Shown here piece after piece: positions 47,561 through 61,214 of a stretch of DNA of 64,000 nucleotides. Origin of the DNA: Agelaius tricolor (taxonomy: Eukaryota; Chordata; Aves; Passeriformes; Icteridae); NCBI GenBank assembly GCA_023055355.1, contig JALJCS010000001.1:51837381-51901380 (forward strand). Reading direction: 5' to 3'. The notes beneath the pieces are model-generated. The model had not been told where the DNA came from and made no database searches. It was given only the letters and a program-made list of their open reading frames with translations. The position numbers and the translations under genes are program-made. Within the stretch, counting starts at the first letter, position 1; each line of letters opens with the position of its first letter.

Positions 47561-50500
47561 ACTGAAACTCTGATGTGGGGGTAGCACTGTCGTGGCTCAA
47601 ATAATCAAAGGAGTAAAACACAGGTTTGCAGGTCTGGCCACATTATCTTTTCCACGTTTTATGTCTTTAAATTTTAATTAGGATTGGACCAAGAATTATT
47701 GGGAAGATTAAATTGTTAAGTTCAACCATTCCTGGAATTCAGAAAATGTCCCTAACCATTGTCTAATAATGCAAGTTTCAATAAAAATATGTCTTCCATA
47801 TAATTAATATAAATGTGTTTTACCCAATTAACTTACCTCCTCTAATTTTTGACTGATAGCTGCAGTGGTGCAGTATTCTTGCTGCCCTTTATAGAGCAAG
47901 ACATACCACTTGGCCTAGAAAAGCCATATCTTTTAGTCCTTTGTTATATGAGAACACTGGCATTCATGTGGAGAGCAGCCATTCTCCAGGCAGTCATGCA
48001 CATGCCAAAATAAATAAACAGATGAATAAATAAATGAAGAAATGAATCCTGTTCCTGTAAAATAATGGAAAAGGTTAAAACAAACAATCCTTCAGAAGTA
48101 AAAAATAAAGTTTGTGAACTGTCGCTTTGCAGTGTTTGTCCTGTTCTTGACTAAACAGCCCGGGATATATATATAAACACCCCAAACATAACAGCATAAA
48201 CAAAGCTGTTATTATAATTCCAGAATTCCTGTTGTGGCCTTTAGAAAACATGATCTTGTTCTCTCCCTTGGAAGAACACTCTCCCCTTCCACCTTGCCAT
48301 TAATAGTTCCCTGTGTTTTTTCTTAATCTCTTAACATATTTTCCTCTAACAAGCAAAAAATTCCAGCCAACCATGAAAAAAAAAAAAGTTAACAATATTT
48401 CTGTAAGATCTTGCCCACAAATAAAGAAAAAAACTACACATTATTTAGAATTATCTTAATGTTGCTTGTAGAAATTTTAATAATATTATTATTGTTCAGA
48501 TTAACTTTCATCATTTCACTGATTTCTGTGAATGACACTGCAGAGCCTACTTTGTTCTCTTGAACATGCTTTGATCAAATTGATTAAAAGAGAGTAGAAT
48601 TTGAAAAGGAATAAAGTTGCATGCTAGAGACTGAGAATTTCTGCAGGATAGACCTGTTCACATTGCACAAATATTTAAGCCTTTCCTTTTATTATACGTG
48701 CAGGGTAAAACTAGTCTGAACATATGTGTTGATATAAAGGTATGTCAGAAACAAAAATTTACATTTATCAATGTTTTTACTGTAATTGAGAAGTATCAGA
48801 GAACCTTGAGTTTTTCCATGCTTTTCTTGAAATTTCATGGCATATTCACAAATCTGACCTAAGTGCTGTAATTCCTTGTTGAGTCAGTTTTTTCTAGCTT
48901 TAGTGAAGTAGCAAAATAACTTTTGTAATTGGAAAGATCTTAACTGCACAATTTAAATCAGAATTTTGGGAATACAAAAAATTTAAAACAGAGCAAAGTA
49001 TAAACAATACAATGTAGACCTTCAGAATTTTGGTAATTAAATGAAAAGTATCTGCCAGTCTTATATTGCAATATAATGATAAAATTTGTTTTTCAGGATA
49101 AGGGAAATCTTATACCACTAACATACTCCAGTCTGGATTTAAAACTGAGAAGGAAAAGTTACCCAAAGCTATGAATTAAATAATTCTCAAGGGAAAACTG
49201 GAGTCCCTTACTTGAAGATGTGACTGCTATTGCTTTAGCTTACTGTATTTTAGCGGGTATTGGAGGGATTTATGAGGAATGGGTAGTAGGTAACAAATAA
49301 CTTCAACATGGCAGCTGAAATAAAGGTGGCGATTCTTCCTGTCATCCTAGTCCTAATGCATTTAGCTCTTGCACTTCTTTTTAGTCCAGATTTTGATCTT
49401 AAACTTCAATCTGATTTTTTCCAGATCTCGATTTTTCAGAATCCAAACCAGTGAAATAGAGATTTTTCTTGTTTTATTTTTCATATATTTTCTTTAAATC
49501 TTTGGCCTCTTCTTTGTGAGAAAAGTCACTAACAGCCATGTGAATTATTCTTGAATAAATAAACCAGTTCTTAGAAGAGATCCCATCAGCTACAACCTGT
49601 CTTCAGTTTTTCAGTTACATATAAACATTATTCCATGTTAATTCTTCCTGGCTGCAAATATTTGAAAAGACCAGTGACTGGACTGCTCTGTGTGCATCCA
49701 ACATCTGAAGCAAAGAGGACCCCTTACGTGTATATCGAAGCAATTAACCTTCTTATCATGTGCTTGGGAGCATGCAAGGTGAAGTAGCACTCTGGTGACA
49801 TCATTGTCAGGTCACTGTACAAGAATAATGAAATCATATAGGGAGGTGTGCCCTGAGGCATACTCTGTTGCCATAATTAGGTTGAAGGCTCCCTTGGAAA
49901 TGATGTCTTGTTGCAAGAACATTTGCAGGAACTAATTGTGGTATGTTTTTGCATCAGTATTGGCATACTGCATCATTTATGATCTGAAAATAGCTGTAAT
50001 TGTGTTCGTGATTGAGTCATTTCCTGAATTTAGTATTCTAAGCAGAGTACATATTAAATGACTAACACACTCTTGACTTTGTCATCTTTTTTATCTCTGG
50101 CTGGATTCTTAAAAAGATCTCTTTGTGCTTTTGCATTTTTAAACCAAATTAGATTTGGTGTATTTTAGTGCTGCTGAGACTGACAGGTTAGCAATAATCC
50201 TTGTTCCCAGACAGAGCGTGCGCAGGTGCTGCAGGTTCTTCCCACCATCTTGCAACTCTGCCAGTGCATTTCTGATCAGCACCACCTCTGCTGTGCCAGG
50301 GATGGCAGGCTTATTTTGAACAGTAGGCACAGTGAATTTTTGAAATGGAGAAACGGTCAGTAGGGGATGAAGCTGAGGTCATCACTCCTGTTTCATTTGC
50401 AGCTCAAGTTGGAAACAAATGTACTCTCCTCAGGTACTTCCACTCTGGCTATAGTAGTCTGCATCTTAGTTCCTCTGAATTTTTTTCCTGTGGTCCCCTC

Positions 50501-52151
50501 CTACTTGTAGGGGCACCTTTTCTTTGTTGTGAGGTTGCACTTTTGTCTTTTTAACTGGCAGATCCTCCAGAAAAGATGAAATGACAGTTGTTTGCAGTCT
50601 TGTGAAAGCAAAATAAACAACTGGCACTGGTTTTTAGAATACTGCTAAAGATCTAAAATCCTGCTGCCACTCAGAGGGTGCTGCATATTAATTATGAATC
50701 ATCAATATTTTTGGTAGCATCATTATCACACACACAAAAAAAAAGGGCCCTACAGTACTTGCATTCATATCAACCCTTTTTATTTAATTTATTTGGACTG
50801 CTTTTCTATCCTGTACCAGTTAATCGCTAGCCCTATTTCAACTCAGAATCTGAATGTTATTTACCATCTGTCTCCAAGGGATGCACTTGCCAAGTCCCTT
50901 AATTTGCTATAATTGGCAGGTTTTCAGTGTACATAATTTATATTAAAAAAAAAAAAAAGCTGCAATCCTGAAAAAAAGAAGATTAATTAAATCATTTCTT
51001 CTGGGCCCCTAGAAGTGTTCCAAAAGGATGGCTTTAAGGCCACAAGGTCTACTCTGTGTATGTGCTGTCACAGCTGATCACATTAAAAATGTATGTTGGG
51101 TTGGTCCCTTGTGCCTCTGCGCTGGTCAGAAGGATGTCACTGGCACCTGGGTAACATCACACATAAACAGTGAATTAAACATCTTGCATTTGCATTTGTG
51201 CCTTTTGTTCACACACTACAAACTCCTAGGCTGCAGTATAATTTATGGATACCTCCATGTAGGGAATTCTGTAGCTGATATGATAGGAAATGCTATGGAA
51301 AAAAAATAAAAAATCAGCCCCCCAAGCAGATGTACAGAATACTAAATAGAGCTATGGAAAGACCACAAATGGACTGAAAGACATTGCACATGTGGTTTGT
51401 AAACATGATTTATACCTCAGTTTCTCTGAGCTCCTTGCTGCTGGCAGCACCTGGGTGAGGAGGAACTCGTGGTGCAGTGACACAGTGCCCTGTGCAGGCA
51501 GCTGTCAGTCCAGGGGTTGTCAGCAGTGCTCATCCTGACCTACCTGGATCAGGATGACTACAGTTGACTACAATGGCTCTTCTGCTGCAGTTCTCCCACT
51601 GTCCTCTCAAGGCAGTGACAGAGGAAGGGCTAATGGAGAGAGGGAGGAGTGTGAGTCACTCTGTTTGCCCTGGAAAAAGAAAGGCACAGAAGAAGGTGTA
51701 AATTTCCTTGTTGCCTTTACTGGATCTGTGATGATATCCAAGAGATATATGTGAGACCTTCACAAGCCTCAAAAATTGCTAATATGTGACCATGCAACCT
51801 TCTTTTGTGTCAGTCACTGTACATTTATATATATGAATAATCCAAGAAAAGCATGAATTAACTAAACTAAACTAAAGCATGAATAAATTAAACTGTGTGA
51901 AAACAAAGCTGGATAGGTCTGTTGTCTTCCTGTTCTATTACAATTTGGCATGTACCATTACAAAGTCAAATGAGATGGTTTTTTCTCATGATGCTCATTT
52001 TCCAGTGGCCCAAACTGCCCCTTTTTCAAAGTTGGGTACCCATCCATGTTTGATAAAGCTAACTCTCCTAATGTAGAATGAAAATGTAGGTGATGTTGAA
52101 AGGAGCTTTCAGTTCTTCATTGACCTTTTGAAATTTCAGTCTTCCTTTCAT

Positions 52152-52185
52152 CAGAGAAAACACATTTTCAGAGAAAACATATTTT
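52152..52185. repeat. 17-bp tandem duplication, one mismatch
   Basis: The units cagagaaaacacatttt and cagagaaaacatatttt are adjacent and differ at one position. Confidence 0.85.
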
Positions 52186-53456
52186 CCAATATCATAACTA
52201 TTTCTCATAGTATTTCAAATGGAAATACTTAGGCTCTGTAACTGAACATAACCTGTATTGATAACGATGTATTTGGAAGTCATTCTGGAGGGAGGAAGGC
52301 TGACTTCAGTGATTGTAGTGTATACTAGATTAGCTACTGTCAGTTCTTTGAAAGTCACTTTTTAAGATTACAGAAAAACACATTCATGGAGTTTCATCTC
52401 TTCCCTTACCTGAAAGGCATCATTAAACAAAATACTTTCCTTGTCATGTTAAGGCCTGGGAAATAAGCATGGTCTGTGATGGATGGTTTCCCTGTTTTCC
52501 TGTTAAAATGGGAATAGCTACTCAAGTGCTTTAGGATATTTTAAACTGTACTACTGTTCTGCAACTGAAATACACTAATTCAGAGCCAAATTTATTAAAT
52601 ATTGATTTACATCAGGGATGTAATGCTTTTTTCAAATAACATTTTATGCATATATTGGGGTGTATATTGCTCAATTCCCAATGTAGAATTGGAAACTTTA
52701 CCAGTGCCTTCAAGCACCTATACAAGATTTGGGCAAATGGATGGCTAAATAGGTACAGTAAATATACAAAGGAGTATTCCCTTTTGCCTCTTTGTGAATT
52801 AATTACACCAGCAGTAAGTGAATATTCTTATACAAGTCACAAAGAAGTCCAAATGGTCCAAAAAGAGAGGGTAAGCTTCCAAACACAGGCCTGTGAAAAC
52901 AGAAATAATTGTCTAGACTTGTTTTCTATAATATTCTATATTATGGGTCATATTTTAAGACAAAGTGCTTAAAATACTAGTGCCATGATGTTCTGATTAT
53001 TTTTTTGTTTCCACGCACATTCCTTTCAGTGACTTAAGTTCTCACAAATGCAGTGCAAGTTCATTTGTTATTGCAGGTCTTTTTGCAGGGATAGCAGAAC
53101 AAACCCCAGCTTTCCTGTCATTTTTGGTAAGATGCATAGAATTTGGTCTGCTCTAGGTAATTGCTCAGAGTGTCTGAATCATTGACTGCTCAGTGCATTT
53201 TGACAGCTACGAGAGAGGAAGAGGACCACAGTTATTTTGCCCAAACTGATATAAGCATGAGTGAGACAGATGGTTATCTTAGATAAACCTTGCACCTTAG
53301 GAGAAACTGTCCCATACATTACATGGCAGTCCTAGATTAAGTTTTCTTCTTGACTGATGGCAAAGTCCATATCACAAATCTGTTTTGAGACTGAGAGCAC
53401 CTGAGGCTAGGGTGTTTCAGGGAATTTCAGTCTGGAAAACCCAGCACCTCTCTGTG

Positions 53457-53496
53457 TCTAGTATCTATCTACTTGTCTATCTACCTACCTATCTAA
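53457..53496. repeat. TCTA/CCTA tetranucleotide microsatellite
   Basis: About 40 bases of interrupted tcta, tctatc and ctac units. It is short and probably degenerate. Confidence 0.8.
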
Positions 53497-53920
53497 TCTC
53501 ATCAGACTACTGCCATTACTTTTAAACAGCATTGAACTTCTCATTAAAATAATTTTTATCCAGTCTTTCTTGCAAGCCTGGAAGTGTCTGATTTTGCATG
53601 GATCTAAGAAATGATTTGAGGTTTTTGGAATTAGCAAGATGCCAATCTTAACAAATTATTTTTCAAAGCATGGAGATTAACTTTGATAAATGTATCATGT
53701 TCATCTATTCTTGTACATACATCTAAGTATCATCTAAGTGGGGTAATTTGAGTTTTAGTCACATTCAGAAGGTAGACATACAATGTAGAAAACCATATTG
53801 ATCTTTTAAAGGTGGGAAGAATTTCAACTTTAATCTGGTTCTACCTTAAAGGCACTTTAAAGTGGAACATGTTTGAGAAAGGTCTTTTGCTGTGTTTATT
53901 TTGGGAGATGTGAGGTTTTT

Positions 53921-53975
53921 TATTTTTTGTTGGGTTTTTTTTTGTTTTTTGTTTGTTTGTTTGTTTGTTTTTAAA
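53921..53975. repeat. T-rich tract with (GTTT)n microsatellite
   Basis: A T-rich stretch contains about five uninterrupted GTTT units near 53950-53970. Confidence 0.85.
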
Positions 53976-55729
53976 TTTTTTACTATTTCATCAAAACCAG
54001 TCACATTCTAGAAAAACCCTTGAATTTTCCCAATACATCTTCTGTAAAGAATATCTAGGAGAAAAAACAATTCATTCAGAGATAACCAGTAATGGAAGGA
54101 AAAATACAGAATTCTTTACAGAGGCTGCCTATATATAGAGTTCAGCTGAAAACTATTTCCTTTCATATCTAGAATGTATCAAGCTGAATTAAAATGTCTT
54201 TTGTTTCTCAAATTAAAAAAAAAAAAAAGATAAGGGAAAAAGATGAGGAGTAAGGAAAATAAGGGTAACAACCACACTCCTACATTTCTACATGGAATTC
54301 TCATTATGCTATCTATGAGGAGGAGTTTTTTACATACAAACTTTTTATGGAACCTAGGTGGTCTCATCTAAATATCAGTTCTAGCCCTCTGAAAAAAGTC
54401 CTACTGAAATTCTGGCTTGCTGAGGTCTTTAAAACTCTGATAGTTACTCTCATAGCACTTCTTTAAGGGAAGCTGAGTCCTCTGGGAAATCTGGCCTTTG
54501 ACGTAGGCATGGTGACATTTGTACACAAGTCATTTTACGGGTAAGATTTCAGTGCTTGGTGTTTTCAGAGCAATGGCTCTCCTCTAACCCTGGACGATTT
54601 GTCCTTTGCACTGTGGTGCTTTTATTTTGTTATCAGATTCATGCAGCTCTCAGTGGCTATTCCAAAGAATGTCTGCAAGGTCATGGGAGTCTTTGCTGAT
54701 TCAGGAAAGACGTGTTTCATTGCAAAAGGCTGCTTTTATTTTGTTTTTGTTTTCCAGCATGTAAGCATGGAATGCTGTTGTGGTTGTTTCAATGTTTACA
54801 AGATATTTCCTTCAGTGATAGTTTCACTTCTGCCAAAAGAAAAGTTAAAAAAAAATCCATTAATGAGCTGACAGTGCTTTTAATACTGCTTCAAAAGGAG
54901 AGGGAATTCTCGTGTGCCAAACAAATGTTTGGAGCAGTCTCAGGCAGCAACATTTGTTCTGCAAGGGAATGAGCCACAATAGGACACTTCAGCTGCTGAA
55001 CATCTAAAAGTACTCAGATGATGTAGTGTTCAGATGCCCAGCCAGTTTCCAAGATAAGTAGCCTTTCTGTTGATGTGGCAAAAGGCTGTGCTCTACTTAA
55101 CGCAAATGGAGGGAAAATCTCCCAGCTCAAGGTTTAAGACTCCCCTCAGGAAAAAGTTACAGAGCTTTAGGCAGAAGTGTGAAATTGGGAGTATTACATG
55201 TCTTGGCTCATCAAGAAGGGGGATGCTCTTGACAGAATAGAGGCACATTCTTGATGTTTGTCAAATTTTCTGACACATTTTTATCCATTTTGAGACAGCG
55301 ACAAAAATGTTGCAAGCATTTTTGTAAAATGTTAGTCTCATTTTCTGACCAGAATTTTATAAGAAAATGACAGCAAAAATTGGAAAGTGGGATTTCTTGC
55401 TTTCACAGGCACTACACTGTCTCAAATCATCTCCAAAAGAACAATTATGAGCCAGAAAATAACAAATACAGCTTCTGAAACATTCATCCTCTTTTATTTT
55501 TAATTGTTGCTCTCTCTTTCAAGAAAGTTTCACCAAACACAGAATTCTGCATTGTGTTCTGAGGATTATCCAAGGGCACAGTTGTTCTTTTCTGGCTTTC
55601 ACAAGCTTGGGCTAGCAGTCAGGCAACATAGTTCCTCTGTCTAAAGACCTGAACACTTGAAGTTGGCAGCTACATTGGTTTTGTTCATGCACTCTGGGTG
55701 AAGTCTTACCTTTTAGATAATTTGCCTTT

Positions 55730-56280
55730 CTGTTGCAGGAGGTCTTCGCTCTGAGAATCGCTAACTTGGAATTATTCTGATATTCCTAACAAGTACAGGT
55801 AGCTAAGTTATACTTAGATCATGGTAAGGAGGGAATTTTTCCGCAGAGTGCAGCGGAACTCTGTGTACAGTTCCGCCTGGGAAAAGCATCAAAAAATTAT
55901 CCTGTGCACTCAAGACAGATTTGCTATTCCATCAGAACAAAAAATGTGGATAATCTTCCTGATATTAAGGCACGTGGCTTGCGATTTACTCCTCAGATCA
56001 TCCGTTGGACCAATATCTCAGCTAGTGCTAATTGATGTAGCTCTGAATTTAATTAAATTTTGGAAGCTCTTACTGCCTGAGAATCTGTCCTATAGATTGC
56101 TTTTGGAATAAGCATATAAGCTTGATCTATTCAGAATTGCAATTTATGCTTTAACTGAAGGTAAATGATGGCTATTTGGTGATTAATATCCTGTTCTTAT
56201 GCCAAGTCAACTTAAGATGCGCTAACTTAATTTATCACTATCCAGCAGTTACTATCTAACTGCAATTATTAAAAAAACCC
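55730..56280. promoter_or_regulatory. CpG-retaining block with ETS-like and E-box motifs, candidate conserved element
   Basis: About eight CpGs lie in the first 280 bases, including three copies of the ETS-like core TTCCGC/GCGGAA (55839-55844, 55853-55858 inverted, 55871-55876). A canonical E-box CACGTG sits at 55971-55976. The right half is A+T-rich with homeodomain-like words (aatttaattaaatttt near 56047-56062; gattaata near 56182). The motif mix, CpG retention and absence of simple repeats make it the best enhancer candidate here by eye. A 96-codon frame (55821-56111) crosses it without a known domain. Function is inference and should stand or fall on cross-species alignment. Confidence 0.35.
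55853..55876. repeat. 8-bp inverted repeat carrying two GGAA cores
   Basis: gcggaact (55853-55860) and agttccgc (55869-55876) are exact reverse complements around ctgtgtac. Each arm carries a CGGAA core of ETS type. Confidence 0.75.
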
Positions 56281-59200
56281 ATATCATTTTGACCTTTGAG
56301 CAATCATGCGGGCAGACCATCCCTTAAAGTTTGCCTCTAATTTTCTATAACAGTAGCACTTCCTTTTCTGCAGAAGTAGGATTACAGGGAAGTGCAGGCT
56401 GAAGTTTTGATGGTGGTTTAGGAAGCTGAAACTGAGGAGGGAGACTTTCAGAAGGATCAAAGGCAGCAGAGGACAGTGTTTGTTAGACAAAAAGATCAAT
56501 TTCTAATTATAAAATTACCACAGTGCAGGCGTGCATGTAAGGGGTAGTGGCGTGTAAAGTGTTATCGAGGTGTAGAAGGGCCAATCATAAATAAAACAAG
56601 TTTTAGGTCCAGGGGACCTTTATGGAAAAATGCTGTGGGTGCAGTCAGTGCCCTCATCAACTCTGCCTCTTTTGGAAATGGGAAGGAGTTGGCTGCTTTG
56701 AACCTTCTGTGGAGTCCCTGCTCTGAGCACTGGTTGCAATGGCATGATTCACTGCTGCAATGGAAGAACTTGAATAATTATTACTAGGGGGTGCAATGGG
56801 GACCTTATTGTTCAGCACTGCATTTTGAGATTCATTAAGATGAAAATTAATGTGTACTCAGATGTGCTGTGTTTTGGGGACAAATATCTGTATGCATATT
56901 CTCTTTTCAAATAATAGGAGAACTCCAAGTATAAAAAAGCTGTTTGAGCTCAGAAAGGCAGTAAAGAGGTGAGATTGCCTGCAGTTGGGTCCATGCCTGT
57001 CTATTTCCAAAGGCAAGGAAATTATAATTTTTTCATATTCCCTCAGGCAGCAGTAACCAAGCCAAGTTGGCTCTAGCCAGCTCTTGTTTGTAAAATGTAA
57101 TTCTGTGGTAATGAGCTGGTGACAACTTGAAGAAAAGAGTCTAAACATCCTGAAAACAATTCCAAACATGACTAAATATGAGAAGGAAACTTCTAATAAT
57201 TTCTTCATGAGAATAAAGAATAACACATATAAATGCAAACATAATTTATTTTCTAGATAAGAACATATATATTATGATTCTCTTCCATTCTTTTTCTCCC
57301 TGAATATATAGGTAAGTATACATCTCTATACCTGTTATCTGCCTCTTCAAATGACCTATATTTCATGCAGGAGCTAGCAGTTTTGTCATTGTTGGAAAAA
57401 GCAGAAATTGAACTCTTAGCCAACACCTGATGTGACCACAGGAGATGCTAGCAGATTAAACCTGTATGTGTGATGATGTATCTGCCTGGAGATTTTTATG
57501 CTATTTTTATGCTTGTTCTGATTTCACAATTTATAAGGCTTGCCCAAGGCAACAATGCAGCAAAACCAATCCAATAATATAGAAGAATATTGCATTACAT
57601 ATTTTAACAAATAATGAAATAATCAATATAATGCATGCTAGGGACAACCAAGCCAGTTTTTTCCCCTCTGAGAAAATCCACTGTATTCTAAAGCAATTTA
57701 ACTCCCTCTTCTTTTTCTGATGCTTTCCCCTTTCCCCTTTTCCCATTTGTGTCTTGCTAACATAAGCCAGCATAAATTTCTTGTGTTCCTGATATCTTAA
57801 AATCAATATCTAAGAGGCAAGGAATTTTAGTTCAGTCTAAAACACTGTGAGCAGTGGTTTTTGGACCTCAGGATCATAGCATCATCCTGGTGTCCTTGTT
57901 CTATGTCCCAAACCAGTAGGCCACTTGGAATAATTTCTGTCAAAACCATGGCGTTTGGGGTTTTTTTCAGCCTCCTGAGCAGCGACAAATGGTTTATAGA
58001 AAATCATGACTTGGTCTTAAAAAATTTCAGACCAGTGCAAGACTTCAGAGACAGTTTGCCAGGAGTCAGTGTTATCAGCGTGTGAGTGAAACTGTGCTTG
58101 CATTAGCCATCCTTGCTCAAAGCAGGCCAGGCTGTAAAACAGCATGCTGGGGGTTGACTCTTCAGTGTTACCTGTTACTGGAAAAGCAGGCCATGAGTAC
58201 TCAAACCCTCTTATTCCAGAGGCAATCACAAGCAATTACACTCATTGTGGAAACCTGAAACTCATCTGAGGCACCCAAAGAGCATGACATTAATGATTGC
58301 ATTTTAAGGAAGTTCTTGCTTAAAAAAAATTACTAAGGAAGCATGTGACGACTCATGAAACAGAAATTCAGCCTTCATTCTGCTTTCTACAGCTTGTAGT
58401 ATATTTTTAATACTTAGGGGTTCTTCCAGAGTAATAGGAAGGTCGGGGGGAAAGGGGTAGGAAAGGGCATATTTCAGATGGCAATCTATCCCTTTTATCA
58501 TAAGCCATTTTTTTTCCATCTGTGAGAATTATGCTAGATGAGTCTGATAACCAGTCAGTAACACCAAGCTGAATTTCTATCATGGTAATTACTTTTGTGG
58601 TGGTTTGCAGTGAAAGATAATACAATGAGGTGGGTGGCTATTCAGTGTCTTTAATATCCACATTATATTCTCACTAAATATAGCCTTGAAAGCTTTTTAT
58701 GGAGTGTGAGAGGGCAGAAATATAGCTGGATGTTCTCAAACTTAGAAAAACAAAAGTAACAAATAAACTGTAGGAAAAATGAAGACCCAGTTGTAAGATC
58801 CGTTGCAGCAGAGACTGTGATGACCTTTATTGTCCCTGCAATATTAACAGAATAATAATTTCAAACATTTAATGATCCAGCATCCCAGTCCTGTCATCTT
58901 CTCTGTGGAAGCCAACAGTAAACTCTTTAAGAGCATCTCCTACATGTTCTGAAATTACCACTTAACACCAAGAGTGATATTATTTTTTACATTATTGCAT
59001 TACTCATCTATTTAAATTCCAAATACCTATTGTATGCCCACTGTATGTGTAAGCACATGGATTAAGGGGAGCTGTACCAGGCTGTGTGAATGTGTTTTGC
59101 TTTGTTTTGCTGCAGCAAGGGAGTTCACTCTTTGCAAGGTTGATATAAGAAATTTTCTCTGTGGTTGTCCAGCTGGAGAGGTGCAGTATCAACATTCACT

Positions 59201-59559
59201 GCCTGTGAGTATCAGCATACATGCCTGGGCTCAGCATAGCTGCTCTCCAAAACCTCTGGTTGAGTATATAGTTTAAAATCCACTACAGCATGAGGTGTTT
59301 TTCCTCACATTTCTGCCTCTTATTCAGGAGATGCAAAGCCTTTTACTCTAGTGGGCAAGTAAGCCTCACAGATTCAGTATTAATGCACATCACGCAGCAA
59401 AGTTGGAGGGAGCTGCTTGGGGACAGCTAGAGAGTCAGCAGCAGGGCTGAAACACTCAAGGAGCCCTCTGAGGTAATGCTCTTATCTATTTGACCACCAA
59501 ACTGCAGTAAGTACTTGCTTAAGTGCTCAGCTGCTGTTAAACCCTGAACTTTCAAGGAC
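56281..59559. other. Non-coding DNA, no gene seen
   Basis: I see no supported gene. A G-rich patch (6 G, then GGGG and GGG) lies at 58445-58467. Minus-strand frames at 56858-57238 and 57531-57806 lack domains. Confidence 0.5.
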
Positions 59560-60290
59560 AGGAGAACAGCAGATAAACGCTGAGGAGCCCAAGAGCAGAC
59601 ATCCACTTTTTTCAGCGGAGGGAAATTAGCAGCCAAAGGGTTAATGGTATCTGCTAGAAGACGGCAGCAGTTGAATGCTCCCTGCCTTTTTCCCGGGGCT
59701 GTCTCTGAGGGATTTCGTGAAAACAAGGCCAGGACTCTTTGAGGGAAGCCAAAAGGTACAAATGGCAGAGGTTTCTTTGGCCACTGTGGGAAAAACAACT
59801 ATATATCTATTTGCATTGTTTGGGGAGCTTTTATTCAGATTCCAACCCTCTTGATCCTGCTGCTGAGCGTTCAGAGCTAACAATCAGAGAGCCGGTGGTG
59901 GCCACTGCGGCTGGGTAGTGCCCTGATGCTGCCAGACATGAGGAGTCTTGCAAGCCCCTGTGGAAAGTCGTGGCTTTCACTGCTTGCAGAAATATTTCCT
60001 TTATGGAGAAAAATATTTTTCCCCTCTCCTTCATTCTTTGAAATCAGATGTACTCAAAGCCCCTCCAAGAGGTCTGTCTGTGTTGAGAGGGGACTGGGCA
60101 GATCTAAGCCCCTGAGTTTGGAAGGCGCAGGCACATGATGCTAATGGCACCACTTGCTTCGCATTAAATTAATCACGTCTTTTGCAGAGCCAAGACTATG
60201 ATGAACTGTCAGAGAGCATAAAGCAGAAAAAGGGCTGATTTTACAGTTGCTGTGGATGCCTGATATCAGCTTCTCTGGAAGCATTCAAGG
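59560..60290. promoter_or_regulatory. CpG-retaining block, candidate regulatory element
   Basis: About a dozen CpGs are spread over roughly 620 bases (for example near 59579, 59614, 59662, 59694, 59717, 59868, 59893, 59907, 59970, 60126, 60160 and 60176). An octamer-like atttgcat lies at about 59809-59816 and a cattaaattaatcacg word at about 60162-60177. Overlapping frames on both strands (up to 123 codons, 59427-59798 minus) have no recognisable domain, so coding is unlikely. The block is similar in texture to the one at 55730-56280, and two such blocks within 5 kb may belong to one regulatory landscape. Confidence 0.3.
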
Positions 60291-61180
60291 ATATTTTTGG
60301 TTTAAGATTAAGAAGTCACCAGATAAATTATTAAGCAACTGAATCCTACTTATTTTATGTATATGAGCAAACTGCACTATTGAAACAATATTCTGCACTC
60401 AGGGCTGTCAGTGGATATTCACACATTGTTCTTAATGTGTTGCTTCTTTCCTAAAGCAATATCAGTTTAGATGTTTTAAACATGAACCTGATTTTACATC
60501 TTCATTTGCAACCTTTTTTCCCCAATATTGACAGGATGTGAATTTCTTTTCTACAATGAAGCTGCAGACTGGATTTTCACTCTCTACCTATGGTATTGTA
60601 CAATGTGTGTCATTATACTGGTCTAAGAAAATGTTAATAAAGGTGTTTTAATGAGGTTTGAGCCTTTGCAGACTGCCTGCAACAGACAAAATCCTGCCAC
60701 AGAGTTGTCTCATGCAACGTTGTTGGGAGTCTGGCTCAGATTAACTAAAGAGTTGTTAATTTTAAATTTGTTTAGTTTAAAAAGAAAGAAATGCAAATAT
60801 AAAGGAGACAATGCCTTAAAATAGACAAGAGTGCCAAGTTATTCTTATTTAAGAAAAACTCCTGTCTCCTCATCTTCACCTCCAGCTGGATCTTTTGCAG
60901 AATTTGCCATGTGGTTTAAAGATTGTTGAAATCTTTGCTAAGACTGCCCCCACTCCAGCTCCTGAATGTCTTTTGATAGTCCTCTGCAGCTTCTGAAATA
61001 TGGCTGTGAAAAAAACATAATGAAGCAAAAGAATTCTCCTGGATGCTCCCGAATGACCTAGTGTGCCTTAAAAGGGAAGGACTGCCTGATTTTATCGTGC
61101 AAGGCTTTCCTTGCTCTTATCTTAGAACGTGTAATGTCTCTTTTTTCCACCTTCATATTGTTATGGTGATCCCTGGTTTC
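60291..61180. other. Non-coding A+T-rich DNA, no gene seen
   Basis: I see no supported gene or repeat in this stretch. Confidence 0.55.
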
Positions 61181-61214
61181 CTCCCCCCTCCTCCACCCTT
61201 CCCTCCCCCTCCCC
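61181..61214 (-). other. G-quadruplex-forming tract on the minus strand
   Basis: On the plus strand there are five C-runs: 61183-61188, 61196-61198, 61201-61203, 61205-61209 and 61211-61214. The minus strand therefore reads GGGG-A-GGGGG-A-GGG-AA-GGG, four G-runs with loops of 1, 1 and 2 bases, followed by a further G-run. Short loops predict a stable quadruplex. There is no adjacent gene to connect it with. Confidence 0.75.

Larger units (their letters stand above)
47561..55729. other. Non-coding A+T-rich DNA, no gene seen
   Basis: No supported gene lies here. Low-complexity items are an AAAT-rich tract (48007-48048), A-runs at about 48376-48388 and 50944-50958, an actaa triplet repeat (51861-51875), a 17-bp imperfect tandem duplication (52152-52185), TCTA-type repeats (53457-53496), GTTT repeats (53921-53975) and an A-run at about 54214-54228. 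Plus-strand frames at 50345-50554, 51028-51309 and 54599-54972 have no recognisable domain. Confidence 0.5.

Noticed and set aside
55965..55980. taaggcacgtgg resembles the mature miR-124 start
   Set aside because: The match ends after about 9 bases and no complementary arm is present upstream to form the precursor hairpin.
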